From assembly GCA_017450545.1 (NCBI GenBank), contig JAFSTL010000034.1, forward strand, positions 1-9,149: a DNA stretch of 9,149 nt, given 5' to 3'. The number at the start of each line of letters is the position of its first letter. The first letter of the stretch is position 1. The position numbers were made by a program, and so were the translations under genes. Under the pieces are notes generated by a model. The model did not search any database, was not told the DNA's origin, and saw only the letters and a list, made by a program, of their open reading frames with translations. Origin of the DNA: Alphaproteobacteria bacterium (GTDB lineage: Bacteria > Pseudomonadota > Alphaproteobacteria > RUG11792). Shown here one piece after another: positions 1 through 5,829 of the stretch.

Positions 1-962
1 AGACCGCAAACCATTGAAATGTTTATAAATATATAAAAGAATATCATCGCATTTAGTCCAAAGACTAGTATTCTATTAAATTTATTCCTGGAATTAAGTG
101 CGACCTTGTAATTATAAATCAACAACAAGGCGTATAAACACAATACCACAACGCATCCTAAAAATCCCCATTCTTCCCCAAATGCAACAAAAATAAAATC
201 AGTGTGTTTTTCCGGCAAAAAGTCCAATTGGCTTTGTGTCCCATTCAAGAATCCTTTGCCCCAAAAACCACCGGATCCCAGCGCAATTTTGGCTTGTATG
301 GTGTGATATCCCGCACCGCTGGGATCCATCTCCGGCGACAAAAACATCAATATCCTTTGTCGCTGATACTCGTATAAACAATTCCATAATATTGGAGCAA
401 CACCCACCATCCCGGCAAATGCAGTCAAAAACTTCCAATACTGAACGCCGACAGCAAAGAGTATTGATGTTAAAACCAATATCAGCAACATCGCTGTTCC
501 TAAATCAGGTTGCACTAGCACAAAAATTGTAGGAACAATAGTTATTATTATAGGAATGATCAAGTTTCTGGTGATTCTTATATCGTCACCCGTAAGAATG
601 GAGAAATACTTTGCCAATATCAGAACTAAGGCAATCCTCATCGCTTCCGAAGGCTGCATGGTTATGTTGCCCATTTGTAACCAGCGTTGAGCCCCCATAG
701 AAACTTTGCCCATTATCTCAACAACTATTACGGCTAATAAACTTATTACATATAAAGCGACAGCATACTTTCGCCATAGTTCAGGTTTTATTTGCATAAC
801 CACAAGCAATACGGTTACTCCCAGCAACATTTTCCAGACCTGGTTCGTGCACCACGGTGCAAAGTGCCCTCCACTTACTGAATATAAGGTCAATAAAGAA
901 ACAAACATTATTGCCATCACAATTATAAATGGCAATAACGGTATTCTCCTTAGAATAATCAC
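1..962 (-). CDS. rodA: RodA, peptidoglycan glycosyltransferase of rod-shape elongation (partial, C-terminus missing)
   Basis: About 320 codons are visible; the gene runs off the left edge. RodA is an inner-membrane SEDS-family polymerase that joins lipid II into glycan strands with a class B PBP (PBP2) in the elongasome. The translation, read by eye, shows SEDS signatures: SMGAQRWLQ followed by QPSEAMRIAL, QPDLGTAMLL, then the long conserved loop with SPEMDPSGAGYH, KIALGSGGFWGKGF, FLPEKHTDFIF and GEEWGFLG. The last residues, NISMVCG, stop just before the family's usual P-x-x-G-x-PLP segment; about 50 residues are probably missing. This pattern fits RodA better than FtsW. It follows secA by 12 bases on the same strand, so cotranscription is likely. 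I chose the GTG at 962 because it gives an Arg-Arg-containing cytoplasmic start before the first membrane helix, but it has no good ribosome binding site. A TTG at 935-933 lies 10 bases after a perfect AAGGAG (complement of 946-951) and could be the true start. Confidence 0.93.
   Translation of the reverse strand, partial: MIILRRIPLLPFIIVMAIMFVSLLTLYSVSGGHFAPWCTNQVWKMLLGVTVLLVVMQIKPELWRKYAVALYVISLLAVIVVEIMGKVSMGAQRWLQMGNITMQPSEAMRIALVLILAKYFSILTGDDIRITRNLIIPIIITIVPTIFVLVQPDLGTAMLLILVLTSILFAVGVQYWKFLTAFAGMVGVAPILWNCLYEYQRQRILMFLSPEMDPSGAGYHTIQAKIALGSGGFWGKGFLNGTQSQLDFLPEKHTDFIFVAFGEEWGFLGCVVVLCLYALLLIYNYKVALNSRNKFNRILVFGLNAMIFFYIFINISMVCG
946..951 (-). promoter_or_regulatory. AAGGAG Shine-Dalgarno match inside the rodA 5' end
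   Basis: The minus strand reads AAGGAG, 10 bases before an in-frame TTG (935-933) of rodA. It is the best ribosome binding site near this gene, whereas the upstream GTG at 962 has none. It may therefore mark a shorter RodA lacking the first nine residues. The spacing is slightly long, so the choice stays open. Confidence 0.4.
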
Positions 963-974
963 AATCTAATGACG

Positions 975-3797
975 TTATTCGCCCTTGTCGTCATCATCGT
1001 CCCATTTTCCCGTCAAAACCTGCTGACGTTGCTCCTTTATATAATCATGCAAGACCTTCGCAGGGTCGTCATTTCCATTTGGCTTTGGGGGCATTATGCC
1101 TGCTTGCGCTTCCTTTTGAGTCTCGCCATCACCAGATTCATTGTCGTCAGGAATTGTCACGTTATAGCGTATTTGCAATGCACCATGGCAATGTTTATAC
1201 CTTTTCCCAGAACCGCATGGGCACATTGCATTTCGCGCTGGCTCGTTGTTTCCGCTTGTATCGTCCTGTTCAGCATGTTCTCTGCCAGGAGATTCAATTA
1301 GCGGTTCCTGTTCTTCAGCTCTTTTTGGTATTTCCATCTCGAACCCAAATATACGTGTTAAGACGTCAACCTTCACCTTATGAAGCATTTCTTGGAAAAT
1401 ATTGAATGCCTCGAACTTATACTCATTCAATGGATTTTTTTGTGCATACGCTCGAAGATTTATTCCTCTTCTCAAGTGCTCGAGATTTAAAAGATGCGTT
1501 CTCCACGCTACATCGAGCGTTTTCATAGCAACATCCTTCTCTAGGTATGCTATCATCTCCGCTCCATATTTCTCCTTTTTTTCGCGCAGCTTCTCTGCAA
1601 CTACTTCACCTAAATTCTGTCGCAACAGTTCTGCTGACATCGATGCACTATTTTCAATGGCATCTTTATCTATGTCGATTTTGAATATACTCTGCATCTG
1701 CTGCCCTAACTGTGACAAATCCCACTCCATTGGAACGGTGCCCTGTGGCGCTATAACCGCAATTATGCTATCCAGCACGTCATCTTGCATGTTTGCTATT
1801 CTGTCTGAAACATCCGTAGCCTTCATCAATTCTCGGCGCAAGTCATACACTATCTTGCGCTGGTCATTCATGACATCGTCGAACTTCAATAACTGCTTGC
1901 GGATATCGAAGTTATACGCTTCCACGCGTTGTTGCGCCTTCTCTATAGCCTTGGAAATCCACCTAAACGAAAGCTCTTCGTCATTTTTACAGACTTTTCT
2001 GAACCTCTTCATCAAATTTGGCGAGCCAAACTTACGCATTAAATCATCTTCTAAAGAAATAAAGTATTTTGAAGCTCCAGGATCACCTTGACGTCCAGAT
2101 CGTCCCCTGAGCTGGTTATCTATGCGTCGGCTGTCGTTCCTTTCGGTTCCTATAACAAACAATCCCCCTGTTTTGGCAACTTCCTCATGCGCTCTACCGA
2201 TTTCCTCTTTTATCTGCTTTATTTTCAAATCACGCTCAACAGGATCGGTTATATCGGCGCATTCAGCTTCAATACGCATTTCTTCACTTCCGCCTAACTT
2301 TATATCTGTGCCTCGACCAGCCATGTTGGTCGCTATTGTAACAGCTCCAGGAGCTCCTGCTTCCGCGACTATATGCGCCTCGCGCTCATGCTGTTTTGCA
2401 TTTAACACATTGTGTTTTATCCCCTCTTTTGTTAACAATCTTGAGAAGTATTCAGAACGTTCCAAGTTTGTTGTCCCAACTAAAACAGGTTGATTTCTCG
2501 CATGACACTCTTTTATTAAGGCAATTACGGCCCTGTCCTTTTCAGCTAAAGTGACAAACATCGAATCTTCTTGATCTATTCGCGCCACCGGCTTGTTCGA
2601 CGGTATTGCAACAACCTTCAGTTTGTATATTTCATCAAATTCTGCCTCCTCAGTCATCGCCGTTCCAGTCATACCGGAAAGTTTAGGATATAGTCTAAAC
2701 AAATTTTGATACGATATCGTCGCTATAGTTTGCGTCTCCGGTTGAACCTCAACTCCCTCTTTCGCCTCAATGGCTTGATGTAATCCTTCTGAATACCTTC
2801 TACCATCCAGTATGCGTCCGGTAAATTCATCTATGATTAAAACTTGTCCATCCTTAACCATATAGTCTACATCTCTTTTAAAGAGGATATGAGCTCTCAG
2901 CGCATTCATGACATGATAAACAACAGTTATATTACTTGGGTCATACAGTGATGGAACTTTTAGAAGATCTCTTTCTATTAGTTTTTTTTCTATTTTTTCA
3001 ACACCTTTATCCGTCAATGCTACAACTCGCAGCTTTTCGTCTTTTTCGTAATCATCTGGAACAACGTCTTTCACCAATTCATTCACATCAACATACAATT
3101 GTGACGCTCCATTATCGGCTCCCGATATAATCAAAGGAGTTCTGGCTTCATCAATTAGAATACTATCGACTTCGTCAATAACGGCAAAATTAAATGGACG
3201 CATCACCATATCTTCTTCTTTGAATTTGAGATTATCTCGCAAATAGTCAAATCCAAATTCATGATTCGTGCCATACGTTATATCCGCAGCATATGCAACT
3301 CGCTTTTGATAATCCGACATTCCGCTGACTATAGTTGCAACAGATAAACCCAAAAAGTTGTATATCTGTCCCATCCAAGCTGCATCACGCTTTGCCAGAT
3401 AGTCGTTAACCGTCACAACATGGACGCCTTTTTCTGTCAAAGCATTTAAATATACCGCTGTTGTCGCAACCAATGTTTTTCCTTCACCAGTTTTCATTTC
3501 AGCAATTTGTGCATTATGCAAAGCAATTCCTCCGATTAACTGAACATCAAAATGCCGCATTCCCAAAACTCGCCTTGATGCCTCACGAACAACCGCAAAA
3601 GCTTCAGGTAAAATATCGTCAAGCGACTTTCCGTTTGCCAAGGCTTCCTTAAATTCATTCGTCTTACTCGCTAACTCAGGATCCGAAAGTGCAACCATTG
3701 AATCTTCGTAATCGTTTATCTTATCAACTATTCCACGATATTTTTTTATAATCCTAGAGTTATAACTTCCAATCAAACCAAACAACTTATCCAACAT
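975..3797 (-). CDS. secA: SecA, preprotein translocase ATPase, with extended C-terminal tail
   Basis: A 940-residue ATPase that pushes unfolded preproteins through SecYEG across the inner membrane. Visible in order: Walker A MKTGEGKT (101-108), HFDVQLIGG (82-90), Walker B-type DEVDSILIDEART (208-220), DEFTGRILDGRR (323-334), SGMTGTAMTE (374-383), NMAGRGTDIKLGG (491-503) and the arginine-finger motif SRRIDNQLRGRSGRQGDPG (556-574). Helical scaffold and wing regions follow, then the zinc-binding SEC-C motif CPCGSGKRYKHCHG (859-872) with C859, C861, C870 and H871, which in the family binds zinc, phospholipid and SecB. Most SecA proteins end within a few residues of this motif; here a 68-residue tail follows, ending in KWDDDDDKGE. 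The ATG at 3797-3795 gives the standard MLDKLFG-type start; its ribosome binding site is weak. rodA lies 12 bases downstream. Two promoter candidates precede it. All catalytic motifs are intact. Confidence 0.98.
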   Translation of the reverse strand: MLDKLFGLIGSYNSRIIKKYRGIVDKINDYEDSMVALSDPELASKTNEFKEALANGKSLDDILPEAFAVVREASRRVLGMRHFDVQLIGGIALHNAQIAEMKTGEGKTLVATTAVYLNALTEKGVHVVTVNDYLAKRDAAWMGQIYNFLGLSVATIVSGMSDYQKRVAYAADITYGTNHEFGFDYLRDNLKFKEEDMVMRPFNFAVIDEVDSILIDEARTPLIISGADNGASQLYVDVNELVKDVVPDDYEKDEKLRVVALTDKGVEKIEKKLIERDLLKVPSLYDPSNITVVYHVMNALRAHILFKRDVDYMVKDGQVLIIDEFTGRILDGRRYSEGLHQAIEAKEGVEVQPETQTIATISYQNLFRLYPKLSGMTGTAMTEEAEFDEIYKLKVVAIPSNKPVARIDQEDSMFVTLAEKDRAVIALIKECHARNQPVLVGTTNLERSEYFSRLLTKEGIKHNVLNAKQHEREAHIVAEAGAPGAVTIATNMAGRGTDIKLGGSEEMRIEAECADITDPVERDLKIKQIKEEIGRAHEEVAKTGGLFVIGTERNDSRRIDNQLRGRSGRQGDPGASKYFISLEDDLMRKFGSPNLMKRFRKVCKNDEELSFRWISKAIEKAQQRVEAYNFDIRKQLLKFDDVMNDQRKIVYDLRRELMKATDVSDRIANMQDDVLDSIIAVIAPQGTVPMEWDLSQLGQQMQSIFKIDIDKDAIENSASMSAELLRQNLGEVVAEKLREKKEKYGAEMIAYLEKDVAMKTLDVAWRTHLLNLEHLRRGINLRAYAQKNPLNEYKFEAFNIFQEMLHKVKVDVLTRIFGFEMEIPKRAEEQEPLIESPGREHAEQDDTSGNNEPARNAMCPCGSGKRYKHCHGALQIRYNVTIPDDNESGDGETQKEAQAGIMPPKPNGNDDPAKVLHDYIKEQRQQVLTGKWDDDDDKGE

Positions 3798-3827
3798 ATC
3801 AATCTCAATTTAAATCATTACACCTTC

Positions 3828-3833
3828 ATTATA
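3828..3833 (-). promoter_or_regulatory. Consensus -10 box (TATAAT) close to secA
   Basis: The minus strand reads TATAAT 31 bases before the secA ATG, which would give a leader of about 24 bases. No convincing -35 box is found 16-18 bases upstream, and the three bases before the box do not form an exact extended -10. It may be a weaker proximal secA promoter or chance in AT-rich DNA. Confidence 0.35.
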
Positions 3834-3869
3834 CACAAAATCCCCAACATATGCGACAGATTTTGGACT

Positions 3870-3913
3870 TCATCCGCAAACTTTCAGAAAGCTTGGCATT
3901 CCAGGCAGGATGA
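3870..3913 (-). repeat. Inverted repeat in the predicted secA leader
   Basis: The outer arms TCATCC (3870-3875) and GGATGA (3908-3913) are perfect complements. Inside, AAACTTT (3878-3884) faces AAAGCTT (3888-3894) across a CAG loop, pairing with one mismatch or G-U wobble depending on the strand. The two stems are separated by an asymmetric internal loop. On the minus strand it would lie in the 5' part of a secA transcript started at the distal promoter. No U-run follows on either strand, so it is not a classical terminator. Confidence 0.4.
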
Positions 3914-3921
3914 GCTATAAC
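3893..3921 (+). promoter_or_regulatory. Sigma70-like promoter candidate reading towards trcR (distal)
   Basis: TTGGCA (3893-3898, five of six consensus bases) is followed after exactly 17 bases by TATAAC (3916-3921, five of six). Transcription would start near 3928 and give trcR a leader of about 190 bases, or a short noncoding RNA. No ORF of note starts just downstream. The -10 sits against the -10 of a minus-strand promoter, so the two should exclude each other. Identified by eye only. Confidence 0.4.
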
Positions 3922-3927
3922 TACGAA

Positions 3928-3956
3928 AGTATACCAGCTGTCTTGGAAGTTGTTAA
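3928..3956 (-). promoter_or_regulatory. Sigma70-like promoter candidate for secA (distal), extended -10
   Basis: The minus strand reads TTAACA (complement of 3951-3956, five of six), a 17-base spacer, and TATACT (complement of 3928-3933, five of six). The bases TGG before the -10 make an extended -10. Transcription would start near 3921, giving secA a leader of about 120 bases that contains the inverted repeat at 3870-3913. This is the best secA promoter candidate in the spacer. Confidence 0.5.
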
Positions 3957-3993
3957 TACAATCAGGATATTTATTCATTATGCGTGATACATT

Positions 3994-4010
3994 GTGCCAT
4001 TATAATGCAC
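3994..4010. repeat. Near-perfect palindrome centred on TATAAT
   Basis: The segment reads GTGC, one extra C, then ATTATAAT and GCAC. Apart from the single extra base it is its own reverse complement, and it carries TATAAT on both strands (4001-4006 plus, 3999-4004 minus). GCGTG (3982-3986) and CACGC (4008-4012) add an alternative outer pairing. Neither strand has a good -35 at the right distance. It could be an operator for a dimeric regulator, a symmetrical promoter core, or a fortuitous AT palindrome. Confidence 0.35.
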
Positions 4011-4059
4011 GCGGTTGTTCTTGAATTAAAAAATGTTGATTTATTGTGTGTTTTGACTA

Positions 4060-4088
4060 TTGACAGGAGGCGGGAGTTGCTGTAACAT
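4060..4088 (+). promoter_or_regulatory. Sigma70-like promoter candidate immediately upstream of trcR
   Basis: A perfect -35 TTGACA (4060-4065) is followed after 17 bases by TAACAT (4083-4088, four of six). Transcription would begin near 4095, about 25 bases before the chosen ATG of trcR, and should serve the trcR-fdx-hda cluster. The AGGAGG-like bases in the spacer (4065-4070) are too far from the gene to act as a ribosome binding site. Confidence 0.55.
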
Positions 4089-4119
4089 CCGCTTATAGGA
4101 TTTTTGTTTGAGAGATTCG

Positions 4120-4635
4120 ATGAGTTTTCCTTTGATGCCGAAAGTTACGGCTATATGGCTAATAGAAAATACTGCCTTGACATTCTCTCAGATTGCAGAG
4201 TTTTGTGGGTTACACATTCTTGAAGTTCAGTCTCTTGCGGATGGAGATATGGATGCACAGATGGTTGGATTTGATCCGGTAGCAGCATCGCAATTGACTG
4301 TTGATGAAATTAGGAGATGCGAGGCAAATCCGAATGCAAAGTTGCAGATGAAAGAAATACAGTATATTGAAGAAACAAAGCCAACAAAAAAATATACACC
4401 GAGGTCAAAACGTCGAGATCGTCCAGATGCAATAGCATGGCTAGTAAAGTATTATCCGGATATTCCTGACAAAGATATCTGTAATTTACTTGGGACAACA
4501 CGAATCGCAATTAAATCGATAAAAAATAAAACACATAAAAATTACTCAAACATTAAACCTCGAAGTCCAGTCGCTTTAGGACTTTGTACCGAAGCGGAAC
4601 TTGATTTTGTTATAGCTAAATTAACCAGGGAGTGA
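4120..4635 (+). CDS. trcR: TrcR-family (DUF1013) cell-cycle transcriptional regulator
   Basis: A 171-residue protein recognised from the DUF1013/TrcR family, an alphaproteobacterial group annotated as cell-cycle transcriptional regulators. Diagnostic segments are MSFPLMPKVTAIWLIENTAL at the N-terminus, FSQIAEFCGLHILEVQ (first helix-turn-helix-like unit), FDPVAASQLTVDEIRRCEANP, RRDRPDAIAWLVKYYPDIPD, LLGTTRIAIKSIKNKTH (second helix-turn-helix-like unit) and NIKPRSPVALGLCTEAELD. A Lys/Arg-rich linker sits in the middle. No membrane segment or signal peptide is seen; it should be cytoplasmic and bind DNA or RNA polymerase. The ATG at 4120 gives the family's usual start with PLMPK at residues 4-8 and has a GAGAG-type site upstream. 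An in-frame TTG at 4108, seven bases after AGGA, would add four residues. Its stop lies two bases before the chosen fdx ATG. Family assignment is firm; targets are unknown from this sequence. Confidence 0.92.
   Translation: MSFPLMPKVTAIWLIENTALTFSQIAEFCGLHILEVQSLADGDMDAQMVGFDPVAASQLTVDEIRRCEANPNAKLQMKEIQYIEETKPTKKYTPRSKRRDRPDAIAWLVKYYPDIPDKDICNLLGTTRIAIKSIKNKTHKNYSNIKPRSPVALGLCTEAELDFVIAKLTRE
4627..4632 (+). promoter_or_regulatory. Ribosome binding site deciding the fdx start
   Basis: AGGGAG within the last codons of trcR lies five bases before the ATG at 4638. This favours that ATG over the GTG at 4632, which overlaps the site itself. The arrangement suggests translational coupling of fdx to trcR. 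Confidence 0.6.
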
Positions 4636-4637
4636 GT

Positions 4638-4940
4638 ATGGTAAATATAATTTTCAGACATAATGGCAAGGATACCGTAGTTCAAGCGAATGCTGGGGAA
4701 ACATTGCTCGAGGCTGCGAACAACGCCGGAGTAGAACTTTTCGGCGGTTGCGGTGGAGCTGGAGTTTGTGGTTCCTGCCGAGTGAATATAGATTCCAGTT
4801 ATATCAATAAATTGGAAGAACCGTCTTTTGAAGAGCAAGATTTGTTAGACGCAATAGCTAACGGAAACAAAAATACTAGGCTGGCTTGTCAAGTCACAAT
4901 CTCAGATGCGTTGGATGGGATGATTGTTGAGATTCCGTAG
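4638..4940 (+). CDS. fdx: Adrenodoxin-type 2Fe-2S ferredoxin (ISC-like)
   Basis: A 100-residue electron carrier. Counted from the ATG at 4638, cysteines C38, C44, C47 and C84 form the spacing C-x5-C-x2-C-x36-C, the adrenodoxin/ISC ferredoxin pattern for one 2Fe-2S cluster. Flanking residues FGGCGGAGVCGSCRV, an acidic partner-binding segment (EEPSFEEQDLLDA) and the end RLACQV...MIVEIP match this class, whose members pass electrons to Fe-S cluster assembly or to P450-like enzymes. No isc genes are next to it here, so the partner is unknown. It sits between trcR (two-base gap) and hda (12-base gap). An alternative GTG start at 4632 would add two residues and overlap the trcR stop by four bases. 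The symbol reflects the class, not proven function. Confidence 0.92.
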   Translation: MVNIIFRHNGKDTVVQANAGETLLEAANNAGVELFGGCGGAGVCGSCRVNIDSSYINKLEEPSFEEQDLLDAIANGNKNTRLACQVTISDALDGMIVEIP

Positions 4941-4952
4941 TGTATTGCTCTA

Positions 4953-5612
4953 ATGAAGCAATTACCTTTACCTATTTCTTGGGCGTTTTCAACAAGTGTT
5001 AGTGATTTTGTTGTGGATGAATGCAATAAGAGTGCGTTCATGTTGCTCGAACAATGGCCCCTGAAAATAAAGACGAACTTTGTATGCCTGGTGGGAGAGA
5101 CAGGTTCTGGCAAAACGCATCTGGCTCATGTTTGGGCGGATAGATTAGGCGCAAAGTTTCTAACTTCCGAATACATTGAAAATGTGTTGCTAGATGAACC
5201 TGTTACTCATCCATATTATGTTTTAGATAATGCGGATGAAATTTGCGATGACATATTGTTATTTAATCTATACAACAAGATTAAAGAAGTCAATGCTTAT
5301 ATGCTTATGACAGCGAAGCAATACCCTGCGCAATGGCACACTGAATATGACGACGTAAAGTCTCGTTTAAGAACAATAGATGTCATAACAATAAAAAAAC
5401 CAAACGAAGTTGTGCTAAATAAAATAATAAAACAGATGCTCTTGCAACGCGGAATAATATGTTCAAGTGATGTTATTGCCTATATGTCAAATCGAATAGA
5501 GCGAACATACGAATCAATGATTTATTGGGTCAATAGAATTGATGAATTCCGAAAAACAACGCATAGAAAAATAACGATAAAAGCAGTCAGAGAAGCGCTA
5601 AACGATTGTTAG
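4953..5612 (+). CDS. hda: HdaA/Hda, DnaA-like regulator that inactivates replication initiator DnaA
   Basis: A 219-residue AAA+ protein of DnaA-related type but without the DnaA N-terminal and DNA-binding domains, as expected for Hda/HdaA. The second to seventh residues contain QLPLPI, matching the sliding-clamp binding hexapeptide by which Hda docks on DnaN to stimulate ATP hydrolysis on DnaA after replication starts. Walker A is GETGSGKTHL (48-57), the Walker B position reads YVLDNADEI (89-97), sensor 1 lies around LMTAKQYPAQW, the arginine region is DVKSRLRT, and a sensor 2-like segment is RTYESMIYWVNRID. The acidic pair of Walker B is unusual (LDNADE), so ATP hydrolysis may be weak. The ATG at 4953 places the clamp motif at the extreme N-terminus, as in homologues; the ribosome binding site is poor, consistent with dependence on fdx translation. 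It lies last in the trcR-fdx-hda cluster. Confidence 0.88.
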   Translation: MKQLPLPISWAFSTSVSDFVVDECNKSAFMLLEQWPLKIKTNFVCLVGETGSGKTHLAHVWADRLGAKFLTSEYIENVLLDEPVTHPYYVLDNADEICDDILLFNLYNKIKEVNAYMLMTAKQYPAQWHTEYDDVKSRLRTIDVITIKKPNEVVLNKIIKQMLLQRGIICSSDVIAYMSNRIERTYESMIYWVNRIDEFRKTTHRKITIKAVREALNDC

Positions 5613-5666
5613 CTGAAGCATATTTATCACAATCGGGTGTTCCAGTGTTTATTTATGATCAACGCT

Positions 5667-5695
5667 CTGTCATTTGCTATTTGAAATAGTATAAC
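5667..5695 (+). promoter_or_regulatory. Sigma70-like promoter candidate for hfq-lpd
   Basis: CTGTCA (5667-5672, four of six) and TATAAC (5690-5695, five of six) are separated by 17 bases. A start near 5702 would give hfq a leader of about 128 bases holding both hairpins of this spacer. A weaker alternative is TTGCAA (5763-5768) with CAAAAT (5786-5791), also 17 bases apart. Confidence 0.42.
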
Positions 5696-5719
5696 TTATT
5701 TTCTTAATGTGGTTTATTT

Positions 5720-5751
5720 CCGAAGCTTGCTGTTCTCCTTGGGCACTCCGG
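5720..5751. repeat. GC-richer hairpin in the hda-hfq spacer
   Basis: CCGAAG (5720-5725) faces CTCCGG (5746-5751), and TGC (5728-5730) faces GCA (5743-5745), with a two-base bulge and a 12-base loop. As minus-strand RNA the outer arm pairs fully with one G-U wobble; as plus-strand RNA it has one A-C mismatch. That slight asymmetry could mean an RNA read from the minus strand, but no U-run follows. Confidence 0.35.
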
Positions 5752-5783
5752 CTCAAATTCTCTTGCAAAAAATGAAACTTTAG

Positions 5784-5820
5784 CACAAAATTTATGTATG
5801 TTAGATAGATACGTTTTGTG
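5784..5820 (+). promoter_or_regulatory. Leader hairpin directly upstream of hfq
   Basis: CACAAAA (5784-5790) is a perfect seven-base complement of TTTTGTG (5814-5820), and within it GTAT (5796-5799) pairs with ATAC (5809-5812) around a nine-base loop. The 3' arm ends nine bases before the chosen hfq ATG, where the ribosome must bind. It could control hfq translation, as leader-based autoregulation is known for hfq in other bacteria. Confidence 0.42.
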
Positions 5821-5829
5821 GGTGCACAG

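Larger units (their letters stand above)
5613..5829. other. Noncoding spacer between hda and hfq
   Basis: No convincing gene is seen on either strand. It contains an AT-only palindrome CTATTT-G-AAATAG (5677-5689), a promoter candidate, a GC-richer hairpin (5720-5751) and a second hairpin touching the hfq start. No intrinsic terminator for hda was found. I checked for tRNA and 4.5S RNA signatures and saw none. Confidence 0.6.

Noticed and set aside
236..969. Plus-strand frames at 236-532 and 706-969 opposite rodA.
   Set aside because: RodA motifs are continuous on the minus strand through the whole region; these are mirror frames.
1402..2493. Long plus-strand open frames opposite secA (1402-2091, 2122-2493).
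   Set aside because: They are antisense to well-conserved secA codons, show no family resemblance, and have Ser/Cys/Phe-rich composition typical of mirror frames.
4065..4074. AGGAGG-like run upstream of trcR as a ribosome binding site.
   Set aside because: It is about 50 bases from the start codon and lies within the promoter spacer, with no ATG, GTG or TTG giving an ORF close behind it.
4108..4119. TTG at 4108 as the start of trcR.
   Set aside because: The ATG at 4120 matches the family's usual N-terminus; the TTG has an AGGA seven bases before it and is kept only as an alternative.
5720..5760. Possible tRNA or 4.5S RNA piece, because of a GC-richer patch with CTCAAATTC resembling a T-loop.
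   Set aside because: No acceptor stem, anticodon arm or SRP signature (GGAAGGAAGCA type) could be built on either strand.
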